From Zygnema cylindricum (Eukaryota; Streptophyta; Zygnematophyceae; Zygnematales; Zygnemataceae): a stretch of DNA of 64,000 bases. This document shows, in pieces, positions 1 through 10,579 of this stretch (positions are counted from its first letter, which is position 1; each line of letters opens with the position of its first letter). The stretch covers positions 126,001 to 190,000 of the forward strand of contig JBBHKE010001283.1 in NCBI GenBank assembly GCA_037447655.1. The letters are read 5' to 3'. A program made the position numbers and the translations under genes. A model generated the notes under the pieces. The model did no database searches, was not told the DNA's origin, and worked only from the letters and a program-made list of their open reading frames with translations.

Positions 1-2
1 TG

Positions 3-227
3 TACAGTACACCGCAAATCGGTATTAATGTTAATGTTTTTTTGTTGCCACTTAATACATCCTTTCTCCGTACACACTTGTCCGATTGTGTATTTGACGG
101 TGGCGATTAAAGTGTAAGATGATCGGCTTCCCATTGGCGGTCTCAAACTGAATACTGGACGAGTGTGTACGGAGAAAAGTGGCGAAAAAAGTAAAATGAA
201 AACTAATAGCGATACACGGTGTACTTA
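3..227. mobile_element. MITE-like inverted-repeat element, copy 1
   Basis: The ends form imperfect terminal inverted repeats: AGTACACCG near 6 and CGGTGTACT ending at 225, extending inward about 20 bp with mismatches. A second internal inverted pair (CTCCGTACACACTTGTCC at 66-83 against a near-complement at 156-174) makes the element a fold-back structure. No coding capacity. A diverged relative lies at 3282-3503. Family and exact ends are uncertain because the window starts at the element. Confidence 0.55.
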
Positions 228-669
228 CCTGAACCTGTCCATGTACTGCCAGTATGTACCAGACAATTCAATGCGACGAAAGGACTAAGTGCGATGTCGT
301 TGATAAATCGCATGACCTTTAGAAGTGCGCAACGTCGGGGAACTAAAGGCAGAGCGCAGATTCTCAAAGTACAGATTCTGGCGCGATTCAAATCCGAAGA
401 GCTGAATCCGTGTTTCTGTCTGTCTGTCGGGTACGGCGCAGTACGCATCAGCCACCCCCTCTGAAATTTAAAAAGGGAAATGGCGGCGGATACCGAAATA
501 TTTGATTCGGACACCAAACGAGCTATGGCATATTTTGATGCAGACGCTGAGTACACAGCATGCCAGCTCGTGAAAAGGCCCAAACGGACTGCAAGCGGCC
601 ACAAACAGGCCATTTACTGGAATGCCATGAGAACTCCGTCTCTTGCCCGCGAACAAGGAGACGGTCATT
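228..669. other. no assignable feature
   Basis: A 63-codon open frame lies on the + strand at 480-671, directly upstream of the hAT remnant. It could be a leftover of that transposase's N-terminal part, but I see no recognisable motif in it. The rest shows only a short TCTG microsatellite near 414-428. Confidence 0.4.
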
Positions 670-1380
670 AACAATTTGGCGAGCCACGTTGAGACGATGA
701 AGGTCACCGGTGCCTCGATCACACCAGGCGGTTGGATAGTTGTTGATGAAACACCTCTCCTTAACATTGTAGTAGTCACCCTCAAGGGTGACATTTTTCT
801 CCCGGCGTAAGATACTAATGGAAAATACAAGGATGTCGATTACGTTTGTAAGGTGTAGGAGAAGGGCGTTCTTGCGGTAGAGGTGGAGCATGTGGTGCAA
901 GTTGTGACTGTTTTTGCTCTTGTGAACAAGCCAACAACCTCGCTACTTGTGATCAGGTGCCCTTTCTTCGCGTGGACCCCATGCTCGACCTATGTCTTGG
1001 ACCTAATGTTAGAAAATTGGGGGAAGATGGCATTTATTTCAACACCTCTTTGAGAGGCGAAAGAGGTTTTGGGATTCAACACGAATGATAACATAAGTGC
1101 GGCCATGTTCAACAATTTGCACTTTTGCTTTAAAAACCTAGAGAAACCAGGTTTGCGACAAATTTTTTCATGGTCTAAAGTATTTTACAAGTGAAGGACA
1201 GCCTAGCTTAATGTTTGATGATGGTTGCAAGCACAGGGTGGACAAGGCTAGATACAAATTTGAGGGGGCTAAGATTAAAAGCCACATTATTAGATCGAAA
1301 TTTTGGACGAGAATGACAGAGGATGTGATAGTTGTATGCATGTCGTAGGGCCCTACAACCCCTCGTTTATAAACCATGTC
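670..1380 (+). pseudogene. decayed hAT-family transposase (DUF659-like region)
   Basis: Read on the + strand with several stops, the translation keeps the order of a DUF659/hAT transposase core. It has a GW-V-DE stretch followed by a hydrophobic strand and a short KGDIFL motif (about 735-810), then a KYKDVDYV block (about 818-845). A VEHVVQVVT block follows at about 880-910, where families normally continue with DNASN (here diverged), then WTPCSTYVLDLMLE (about 973-1017). A frame-shifted KFW-RM block with downstream residues resembling the PLVKVLR segment ends near 1360. hAT transposases are cut-and-paste enzymes with an RNase H-like catalytic fold. At least four in-frame stops and one frameshift make this non-functional. 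It lies about 370 bp from a non-autonomous hAT-like element, but there is no evidence that the two were one unit. Confidence 0.75.
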
Positions 1381-1742
1381 CTTACATCCTTTTGTTGGAT
1401 GGTAACTAACGTTAGGGGCTAATACTCGCTGGTCAGTTATCTCAAAATTCGCTCAAAACCCTCACCAAATGTAAATGTATGCTTGTGGTTCAGTCTTGTC
1501 GAGTCACAATTCATCATAAATTCGTTTTCTCAATGGAGAATGAAGTTGACATTTTGTAAATGATTTGAAAGGCAACTATAAAACCTTATTTTTTAAAAGC
1601 CGAAGTTTGATATATACCACAAATCTGCTCGGGTTTTCGTAAATGGTACTACTTAATGTTTGTCTAACTTGAATTATGATGTTATATACACATTTTGGTG
1701 TAAATAAAGACCCTTTATGGTAGGTTTTGTTCTATGTGAATC
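1381..1742. other. no assignable feature
   Basis: AT-rich sequence between the transposase remnant and the hAT-like element. No coding frame, repeat or RNA gene seen. Confidence 0.4.
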
Positions 1743-1750
1743 GTCGTAAC

Positions 1751-2565
1751 TAATGTTGGGTATCGAGGACCTTTTGCCGATATTCGATATATATATCGAA
1801 TTTTAGGTACCCGATAATCGATATATCGCTTCGATATATCGAATATCAAAATATCGCGATATATCGCCAATATATCGAGGCATTAAAAAAAAGAAAATGA
1901 AAAATTTCACGTGTGTCCAAAGTCACGTGCCTTCGGACAAGGTGACCGTAAAATCTTTGCCGAAAAGAATTACCGTTTTTTCTTGGAAGTCAGCAGAGTG
2001 AAAGAGATCTCTGAGGTACATTGACGCGGTACACTTGTAAAGTACACATACATAATAAGAAATTACGGATTTCCATACGAAAATGGTCGGTTTTCAAATC
2101 TTTGACGATTTTAAAGATTTGACCGTCAACTTACAAGGAACCACTCAAATCAAAGTACGTGTGTAAAAACTTGTTTAGAGACCATACGCGATGTAACCGA
2201 GACCTCCGTAATACAAAATTTTTGCTGTCCGTACTATTACAAAGATTTCTGATGTAACCATACCCCAAATAAGTAACTATATGAATTACATAATTAATAG
2301 TTTTTTGTCGGTTACATTTTGCGGCGTCTACCTTTTAAGTCACGGGATGAAAATCACGACGTAAGTGGCGTATCAGACAATTTGTCTTTTTTGCTAAAAC
2401 TACATATTATATAGAAATATAAAATATTAAATTTAAAAAAATACTATATATCGCGATGATTTATGTTGGTCTCGTTATGATATATCAAGGATTCTGTTTG
2501 ATCGTTATTCGATATATCGAATATCGAATTGATCGAGATATGAATTTACCCGATACCCAACACTA
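1751..2565. mobile_element. non-autonomous hAT-like element with 8-bp target duplication
   Basis: The left end reads TAATGTTGGGTATCGAGG and the right end, on the other strand, TAGTGTTGGGTATCGGG, giving short terminal inverted repeats typical of hAT ends. The flanks are GTCGTAAC (1743-1750) and GTCGTATC (2566-2573), an 8-bp target duplication with one mismatch, which is the hAT length. Both subterminal regions are packed with TATCGATA-type palindromes (1780-1880 and 2445-2545). The 815-bp body has no coding frame. Confidence 0.8.
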
Positions 2566-2585
2566 GTCGTATCAATTATCAATTT

Positions 2586-3107
2586 AATACAGTACATCGC
2601 GAATCGTAATTAGAGTTATGTACACTAATCCCGTCACCTCAAAATTTGAGTCTATCATTATAAATAGAGTACATAATTCTAAATTATTCTTTACGTTATT
2701 TAAGGTACTTTTTGAATGGGCGTTAATAACTCTAATACAATGGTGTTTTAAATAGTGTACGGTTGGTGTCTGACCGTGGAAAATTGTACTTTATTAAATT
2801 ATAAAGTTCAAATAATGATTTAGTACATGTCGTTTTCATGTAACCGCGTTTCAACAAACCGCGTAATGCAAATGTCACAATGACGTGAAACTGTACGTTT
2901 TGTCAAATTCAGTATTTGTACATAATTTACAGTGGATATATTCAGCTCGCAAATTTACGCCCAAATTAGAGTTATTGAAAAATTACAGTAAAATTGCGTT
3001 TTAAAAAAGTGTTATCACACAAATTTGAGTAAATAACTCTAATTTTTTTTTTACTTTTTTTACTTTAATTATTTCTTTACTCTAATTACGATTCGCGGTG
3101 TAGTATT
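2586..3107. mobile_element. MITE-like element with about 27-bp terminal inverted repeats
   Basis: The left end (2591-2616, CGCGAATCGTAATTAGAG core) and the right end (3079-3104) are near-perfect inverted complements. The outer TACAYCGCGAATCG resembles the termini of the element at 3-227, so they are probably one superfamily. There is no coding frame; the interior is AT-rich with poly-T near 3042-3060. Confidence 0.7.
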
Positions 3108-3281
3108 GGTTCATTGGTGGTGTGGTTTGTGTACGTGTAAGTTTTATTTCGTGTATATGGTTAAGTTTTTTGTACATGATTTTTAGTTTTTGTTTGCGTC
3201 CTTTATTCTTGTTTAAGGTTGAATTGCTACTCTTGGTACTTGTTGGAAACATTGTGGAGAATCAGGCATCCGCTATGGTAC

Positions 3282-3503
3282 ACAGTGAAACGCCCTTAGT
3301 GTTAATGTTTTATTTGCCACATAATACATCTTTTCCCAGTACACACTCGTCGGATAGGGAATCTGACTGTGGCGATTGAAAGGTAAGATTCTCAAATTCC
3401 GATTGGCGGTCTCAAACTGAAAATGAACAAGTATGCACGGAGAAAAGATGTTTTTAAAGGGACAAAAAAATCGTTAACAGTAATAAGGATACACGGTTTA
3501 CTG
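3282..3503. mobile_element. MITE-like inverted-repeat element, diverged copy 2
   Basis: Shares long colinear stretches with 3-227: TTAATGTTT, the internal CAGTACACACTCGTC arm, the TTGGCGGTCTCAAACTGA block and the right GCACGGAGAAAAG arm. The terminal repeats are badly eroded (CAGTGAAAC against a complement of GGTTTACTG). Confidence 0.55.
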
Positions 3504-3570
3504 CATTTTTGACGATGTTTCGGTTTGCGGAGGGCGACTTGATATTGCGGCTGTATGGAATAATTTGAGT

Positions 3571-3607
3571 GCACGAAGCGGCCGTACTTCTGTACGGCCG
3601 ATCGTGC
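3571..3607. repeat. strong hairpin
   Basis: CGGCCGTAC-TTCT-GTACGGCCG (3579-3600) is a perfect 9-bp stem with a 4-nt loop. An outer stem GCACGA/TCGTGC (3571-3576 and 3602-3607) extends it to 15 pairs with a small bulge. No gene is adjacent; role unknown. Confidence 0.7.
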
Positions 3608-3871
3608 TACTTTTTGTTTGGGAATTTTACATAGAGTTAAAAGTGGACAGCTTTAACTATAGCTTGCGATAGCTCATGCTGGCAGGCTATGGTTGACGCA
3701 ACTTCACCATTGCTAATGGGAAAGGTTTCTTAATTTTCCTTTTAGCTGTATTGGTTCTTTGTAGGGAGTAAGTAGGATAATATGAGTAAGAGAGAGTGAA
3801 AGAATTATCTTTTTGTAAGAGGTAAGTGTAAATGATCATTAAGAGTCGCTTCAATTTTTGTCACTTTGTAA
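3608..3871. other. no assignable feature
   Basis: Unique-looking AT-rich sequence between the hairpin and the first Copia LTR fragment. Nothing recognised. Confidence 0.4.
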
Positions 3872-3958
3872 AAATACATGGTTCTTTTAGTTTTTCTAGG
3901 TCTAAAATGAAATGCACAAAAAAAGCCAAGGCAGTATGCCTCTAACTCCTCTCTTCAA
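3872..3958 (+). mobile_element. truncated Copia LTR start
   Basis: Contains TTTTCTAGGTC, a block shared by the first 50 bp of most LTRs in this window, and the following GCCAAGGCAGTATGCCTCTA stretch. It then stops and gag sequence follows directly, so about 900 bp of LTR plus the primer-binding site and gag start are missing. The fusion is a deletion or recombination scar. Confidence 0.6.
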
Positions 3959-3961
3959 TTA

Positions 3962-6900
3962 ATGGCTGATGATAGGGACAACAGTTTGTCCGAAAAGGGG
4001 AAAGAGCAAGAGACGCCTCTTGCTCCTATTACCACGTCGCCCAAAGCCGCGACCGTGAAGACCGCGAAGAACAATACCCAAACATGGGAAGACATCAACA
4101 TGGCTGCCAAAAACTTCATTCTAAGACACCTCACTCAGGCTTTGGCAGCCTACCATCTTCACATTTACAAGGCCGAGGATTTGTGGGTGAGTTTGGTGGA
4201 AATCTATAGAGCTGGTACTATGCATGAGCTCCAGTTGGCAGAACAAAAGTTAAAGAAATATAGTTACTAAGGGGGAAAGATGTTAGACTATTGTAACGAT
4301 CTCTCTTGTTTGTATATGGAGATGGAGAGTGCCGTGTGGAGAAGTACAATGAAGATGAAAGTTAATACTCTCATCATGAAGTTACCCGACGAGTATGAAA
4401 ACATAGTGTACCGAGTACAAGAAATGACTAACAATTCATGGAAGTGGAACACAGTGGTCCGGATGATACTTGTGTAGGAGAACACAATTGAGATTATTAG
4501 AGGGGGAAAGAGCATCCAAGCTCTAGCCGCAAGATGAAACCGATGGGGGAGGGATCCAAAGAAACCATTCAAAGGAGAGAGAGAGATCAGTCTAGAGGAT
4601 TGAGGCCCCCAAAGGGTCTTTGTCATTTTTGCAAAAAGTCGTGACACTTCATAGCGGATTGTGTCAAGCTGTCAGAGCTGAGGCTCCAAGAGAACGGTGG
4701 AGGGGGTTTTTCCGGTGGAAGAAGAAGGCACTTGTGGTCACAAAAGTGAGAGGAGAGACCGAGGACAAGTCCTCTGAAGAGGAGGATGGGGAGCTTCTTC
4801 TCGACGAGAGTCTGGAAGAGAAGGAGATCCCTCGGAAACAGAAGTGTGCTCTAAGAGCAATTCGGGAAGCTCCACAAAAAGGATGGAATATTAACTCAAG
4901 GGCATCCATGCATATGTGTTGTGATAAACACCTCTTTACTAAGCTAAAAAAAATCCTTCGTGTACAGATAGAGTATGGGGATGGGAGAGTGGTTACAACA
5001 CATCTAGTGGGATTGGTAGATCTGAAAGTCTTAGTGGAGGGTAAGATTTCTATACTAACCTTCTCAAATGTGCTCTACATTCCTCAGCTGAGTAAAAATC
5101 TTGTCTCTACGTCTGTGTTAGATGACAAAGAGTTTGATACCTTCACTAGAAAGGGAGTCTTTAAAGCTAAGTATAGGGATGAAGTCTACTTCACGGCAGA
5201 TAAGGGTAGTTAAGGAATGTTTAGGCTTAACCTTAGTAATGAAAAGAACAATGCTTACTATGTTGGCGTTCCAAAGTTGATGATTTGGCATAAGCGGTTG
5301 GGGCATGTGCATTTTGATAGGCTGAGAGAAAATGAAGAAGCTTGGTGTAGTAGAAGGCATTCAGTTTGGGGATAATGAAATGATGGATGATTGTAGAGGC
5401 TGTGCTGAAGGTAAGGCTCACAAACTCCCTTTTCCCAAAGCCGCCACATATAGGGGTGAGAAAGTACAAGATTTGGCCCACACAGATATCTGGGGGCAAT
5501 CCACAATGTACCCTCCACTAGGGCTGGTGGAAGCTAGTACTAGGTGACGGAACTGCGATCTTTCAGACGGTAGAACTTTGTCGTCCAGCCTCCGTTAGGC
5601 ACGAAACAAAGTGCGTCTTGTGCAGTAAAGGAATTACCATAATCCTTCCGGCTGGTTGCGCTCACTTTTCCGTACTATGAGAACAGTACGGGTAGGAAGG
5701 GTACGGAAATCCTTGGTAATATAGAAGTGTGCCTGAAAAGCACTCGAGCTTGACACCAGTTTGAGGAATACTTCAGAGATGAGGGAGTCAGCACAAGAAA
5801 ACTTAACTATATAACCCCGAACAAAATGTGGTAGCTGAGAGGTTGAACCGAACATTAGGAGATAGTGCATGCAGTATGTTGGCCGATAAGAAAATAGGAA
5901 AGACTTTTGGGCAGAAGCCATGAACTATGCCAACTACATTAAGAATAGAGTCCATACCTCAGCTGTAAACGGAATGACACCGTATGAGAGATGGGTTGGA
6001 AAAAAACCAAATATCTCTCACCTTAAAGTATTCGGTAGCCAAGTTTATAGTCTTGACACGGATAGGAAAAACTGGAAACTAGATGCTAAGGGAAAACCTG
6101 GATACTTTGTAGGATATGATGAGGATGTCAAAGGATATAGAGTCTATGACTTAGCAAAGAGAGATATCATTTTGGTCAAGCACCTAGTTGTCATGGATGA
6201 AGGGAAGTCATTTGACCCTTTTAAATATACCAAGAAGATAAGAATCAGATTTGAGTCCGAAGGTGAGGAGGACTCCATCTTTCTCGAAAAGGACATGAGT
6301 GAAACAGGGATTGTAGATTCAGGGGAGATCGAAGATACAGGAGATCCACCGGAAGCCTCACATATTCCTATGGACTTTGAGGAGACATAAGAGGAGGAAC
6401 CGGAACCAGCTTCCATGGATAAGGGAGCCGATGAAACAGTAAGGAGAAATCCAAGACTTCCCTCTATCCCTGCTTCAGAGTTTGAGGGAGGGAGAAAGAG
6501 CACCAAAAGGATACAAGAAAAACTGGCCGCTCACAAGGTAAATAAGGTATCTCACCCAGATGAGCCTCGGTAATATTTGGAGGTAGTGAACAGTATGGAG
6601 AAAGACAGATGGATTAGAGCCATAAATGATGAGACGACCATCATCATGGAAGCAAATACTTGGGAACTAGCGGACTGTCCTCCAAACAAAAAACCAATTG
6701 GGTGTAAATGGGTGTTTAAACTAAAACTCAACCCAGATAATACCATTGAGAGAAATAACGCTCAATTGGTAGCACATGGGTTCACCCAAAAGGAAGAAAT
6801 TGACTATGAGGAGACGTTTGCTCTAGTTGTTCGGTTCCTATCAGTAAGGATTCTCTTCAGTCCGGTAGCAACGGAAGACATGGAAATACACTAGATGGAT

Positions 6901-7710
6901 ATTAAGACTGCATTTCTCAATGGTGAGTGGGAGGAAGAAATTTTGATGCGGCAACCAAAGGTGTTTGTGGAGGCAGGAGAAGAGAGCAAAGTCTGCAGAC
7001 TCATAAAGTCCTTATATGGATTGAAGCAGGCTCCCTGACAGTGGAATAAGAAACTAGATGGTTTCTCACTGGTTTGGGATATATTCGGATCAGCTCTGAC
7101 CATTCTATCTATATGTTTGAAGATGAGAATGGTGTCATTTTTATTGCAATCTATGTGGATGATCGGCTTGTGTTAAGTTAGTCTTTGGAAAAGATCAATA
7201 AGTTAAAGAAAGATCTTAGAAGCCGATTTGACATGAAGGATTTGCGGGAGGCAAGATATATTTTGGGAATCCAAATGGAGAGAGATAGGGGGAAAAGGTT
7301 TATTAGACTTACCTAGAAAGAAGCAATAGGTAATATTCTTGAGAAATTCCGGATGGAAAAGGCGAACAGTTGTACCACTCCCATGGACTTGAAAAAAGTA
7401 AGTGATGGAAGTGTAGAAGGAGGAGTGATAATCTTAGATGATCAAATGAGTACAGAAGAGAGAGAGTTTATGAAGACTATTCCTTATAGACAGGTCGTAG
7501 GAAGTTTAATCTATTTTATGAATTGTACCCGGCCGGACATAGCGGCAGCAGTTGGAGTACTCAGTAGGAGTCTTAATGATCCTAGGAAGAGGGATTGGGA
7601 GGCAGCCAAGAGAGTCATGAGATATCTGGTAGGAACCAGAGAGTTATGGTTGCATTTGGGAGGGGAGCACACTGACATCACTACTTGGAGTGATGCCAGT
7701 TTATGGAAAC
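3962..7710 (+). pseudogene. Copia element A: broken gag-pol, RNase H truncated
   Basis: Domains follow the Copia order. Gag (3962-4600) is followed by a zinc knuckle at about 4621-4665 (CHFCKK then stop, HFIADC). The protease region near 4887 reads NSRAS instead of the catalytic DSGAS. Next are the GAG-pre-integrase motif HKRLGHV (about 5290) and an integrase zinc region ending near 5500. Foreign sequence replaces the integrase catalytic core at 5530-5760. The integrase C-terminal part with NKxVAERLNRT-like residues resumes and runs to about 6390. Reverse transcriptase is at 6590-7290 with YVDD intact near 7154, then RNase H to WSDAS at about 7690-7703, where the frame ends abruptly. More than ten stops or frameshifts are present, so it is dead. 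No 3' LTR or polypurine tract follows. Confidence 0.85.
5530..5760. mobile_element. small insertion in element A integrase
   Basis: Sequence unrelated to Copia interrupts the integrase core. Part of it (about 5634-5724) has opposed arms, ATTACCATAATCCTTCCG and the near-complement of CGGAAATCCTTGGTAAT, suggesting a tiny MITE. The boundary and any target duplication could not be resolved, and loss of integrase sequence shows that a deletion also occurred. Confidence 0.4.
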
Positions 7711-8569
7711 ATAATGCGACAGGTGGCATTTATGGAAAAGGACGCGACATCGAGGGTGCCGAACAAGAGCGAGAGACGGCGGACAAAGGCCGCCGATATT
7801 TTTTCAAGTAGTGGTGACGCGAAATCGCGTCAATCACACAATATCTATTTTTGGACGGCTCGGATTGTTTTACGAGATTCGTGGAGTCTTGTTGACTTAC
7901 ACGCAATGACTCAGCATACGATTTTGTTGTCGGTGTAAATATTTGGTTAAACATTGTTTTGTCTTTTTGTGAATTAGTTATTAGTGTTATTTTACTCATT
8001 TTGACATACCTTAAAATATTCGGGTATATTAATATTAATTGAGGTAGCTGGTAGATAGCGTACGGTTGGTATGCCTCCGTTCGTTTAGTAGTGAGCTCTA
8101 GTTTATATTTGTAGGACTTAGTCATTTTAAGATATAGGAACTTTCTGTACCAAAAACTATTTATGGTCATTTTTGGTAATTTTGTCTGAGTATTGCTCTC
8201 AGATCCCTTGGCAAAATTATATGAAATTTTGCATGTATGTTGCTCCTTGTAGTTTTTACATTGCTACAGATTTTCAGGCATATTATGTGCCTGGTCTGTG
8301 TTTTACTTCATTGTGAAGCTGGCCGGTTTTATCAAAGTTCTGGCAGACTGTTTTTCTGCAACTTTGACCAGATGATGTGATCACTCTATTCATTATTTTT
8401 GTCTGAAACTTTGTGAGATTATTTTTTAGCCTTGAAAATATCTGTATTTGAAGTTTCAGCTTGTTTTGATATTTTTGTAGAATTCTGTGTTGATTCAAAA
8501 TAAGCTGTTTTTGGGTAGTCTGTGCTGCTTCCGAGGGTAAATCCATGGCTGAAAATGGCTATGGACAAC
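7711..8569. other. unassigned block between two truncated RNase H domains
   Basis: Replaces the end of element A (+) and the start of element B (-), both cut inside RNase H. It contains a perfect hairpin GACGCG-AAAT-CGCGTC (7816-7831). The last 30 bp include ATGGCTGAAAATGG, which could be a gag start, so the block may be an LTR of an unrecognised family. No terminal TG/CA pair or target duplication was found. Confidence 0.35.
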
Positions 8570-9533
8570 ATTCTTTACAGCAGAGCAAGAGGCCATATAC
8601 TCAGCCTCCATGGTGTACTGAGCAATAACCTTTTGCTGTTTGCCACTTCAACAGGAAGCCCCATCACCCACATATAATACATATCCAGAAGTACATCTCC
8701 TCATCGGAGCATCACCATAACTGACATCACTCGAAGTAGTGATGTCAGTATTCTCCCCACCCAAATGCAACCATAGATCCCTAGTTCCTATCAAATATCA
8801 AAGGACTCTCTTAGCTGCCTCCCAATCGTTCATAGTGGGAGCATTTAGACTTCTACTAAGCACTCCTATAGTTGCAGCTAAATCCGGCTGGGTACAATTC
8901 ATAAAATAGATTAGGCTTCCCACTACTTGCCTACAAGGAATAGTCTGCATGAACTTCTATTCTTGAGGACTTGATTCCTCGTCTAAGACTATGACCCCTT
9001 CTTCCTCACTCCCCTCATTTCTCTTCTTTAACTCCATTGGAGTTGTACAACTATTAGCTTTATCCATCTGAAATTTTTCCAGCATGTTCCCTATTGCTTC
9101 CTTTTGAGTCAATCTTATAATCTTTCTTTCTCAATCTCTTTTTACTTGAATTCCCAAAATATGTTTTGCTTCCCCATATCTTTCATTTCAAATCTCCCCT
9201 TAAGATCGGTTTTCAGTTTATTAATTTTTTCAATTGATTTACGTAAAACAATCAAATCATCAACATAAATTGCAATAAATATAATAGCTTCCTCATCTTC
9301 AAAAACATAGATTGAGTGATCTAAGCTGATCCGGATATATCCTCGACCGGTAAGAAACTCATCAAAATTCTTATTCCACTGTGGAGGCGCCTGTTTCAAA
9401 CCGTAAAGGGATTTAATCAGCCGGAATACCTTAATCCCCTCTCCTTCCTCCACAAATCATTCGCGTTGTCGCTTGAAGATCTCCTCTTCCAATTCTCCAT
9501 GCAAAAAGGTTGTCTTGATGTCCATCTGGTGCA
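8570..9533 (-). pseudogene. Copia element B, RNase H and RT 3' part
   Basis: The reverse strand encodes the C-terminal half of reverse transcriptase with YVDD retained near 9255-9266, SLYGLKQAP near 9400, and RNase H up to an ASCSAV stretch near 8575, where it is cut. Stops and frameshifts occur throughout RNase H. The same gene continues at 10580-12512 and is split by the solo LTR at 9534-10579, which landed in the codons around the RT HQMDIK motif. Confidence 0.85.
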
Positions 9534-10579
9534 TGTAGAAATTAATGGTTTTAAAGTATTTTCTAGGTCAGAAATAAGAAAGAAGCCGAGGCAGTCTACC
9601 TCTAACTTCTCTCTCCAACTCTCAAACTTGTCGCAGTCACTGAGAAATTGGAGAGGAAGCTAGAGCCATGGCTACCTAGGCTATCCTGAGGTTTACGGGA
9701 AATATATATTTGGGGTTTATTAAGTAAAAAGATATGCGGCGGCCACAGGATTTGAACCTGGTACCTGCCGGACGGCAAGCTGCCGGTAGCCGGTAACCTT
9801 AACCGTTAAGTCTTGAAGTAGTGTTACGTACGATATAGTTTGATAATTATATAAACATTAATACGTAGGATAAATCATTTAACTATTAATGTTTACGGGA
9901 TACATAGAACCGGTAGTGTAAAAGTACGAATTGCGGTACGGATAAAAAAAAATCAATACCGCGCATTGATTTCGTAAGCGAAACAAATACCGCACATGTA
10001 TTTATTATGGCTCTGATCAAATGTTAATTTAATCGGACGGCCAAAATTAGCGCCAAGATCTCGAAAGAAGAATTCGGCGGTTTGAGGGCATCGCCACATC
10101 GGATGACACGTGGCGAAATTACATTGGATCGTGGTATCTCCGGAGATTACGGCACCAAATCGGAATATGACATGTGTTGACATTTAGGCCATGTTGTACA
10201 ATTTCCGTACATAAAGTACACCGGCGACTGTACTTTTGTTTACGGAAGAGAAATCTGATTGGTTCAGTACATCAGTAGATAGAGTCTGTGAGAGAGATAG
10301 GACTTAGAAAAATTAGGAGATAGGATCCTCTCTCCTAGAGAGCTTCTATACAAAAGGTCAACATTGACCCTCCATAACTTACTGCTCAGGGGAGCAAATT
10401 AAGAGATTCTTTTTGCTATCGACTCAGGGGAGTCTTGCCTTTTCACGAGTACACGTGGTCAGAGTTTTTGTCTGCCAGGGTTGCAGTTATTTTTGCTGAA
10501 ACACAAAGGGGTCAGGATTATCCTAGAGGCTTCTTGGAAGCTGTCCACTCTGAGGACTTATGGAGGTCTCTGAGTTTCA
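9534..10579 (+). mobile_element. solo Copia LTR (F/J-type) inserted in element B
   Basis: Begins TGTAGAAATT and ends GAGTTTCA. The element B sequence TCTGGTGCACCTCC is split so that GTGCA lies before it and CTGCA after it, a 5-bp target duplication with one mismatch. The 1046-bp body carries the antisense tRNA-like unit (9726-9822), the leader hairpins (GCTCAGGGGAGC near 10385 and GACTCAGGGGAGTC near 10421) and the CTTATGGAG start-codon region near 10558. No internal domain is present, so it arose by LTR-LTR recombination. Confidence 0.9.
9726..9822 (-). promoter_or_regulatory. tRNA-like Pol III unit in solo LTR
   Basis: On the reverse strand: D-arm-like TTAACGGTTAAGG near 9797-9809, perfect B box GGTTCAAATCC (9748-9758), then TTTTT (9726-9730). 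Antisense to the LTR. Not a functional tRNA, because no clean acceptor stem or CCA-ready end is visible. Confidence 0.7.

Noticed and set aside
670-2565. hAT transposase relic and hAT-like element as one autonomous transposon
   Set aside because: The transposase remnant lies outside the inverted-repeat boundaries, and the target duplication tightly brackets only 1751-2565.
3122-3379. 85-codon + strand frame
   Set aside because: It spans the flank and first half of an inverted-repeat element. It is hydrophobic, T-rich translation without similarity.
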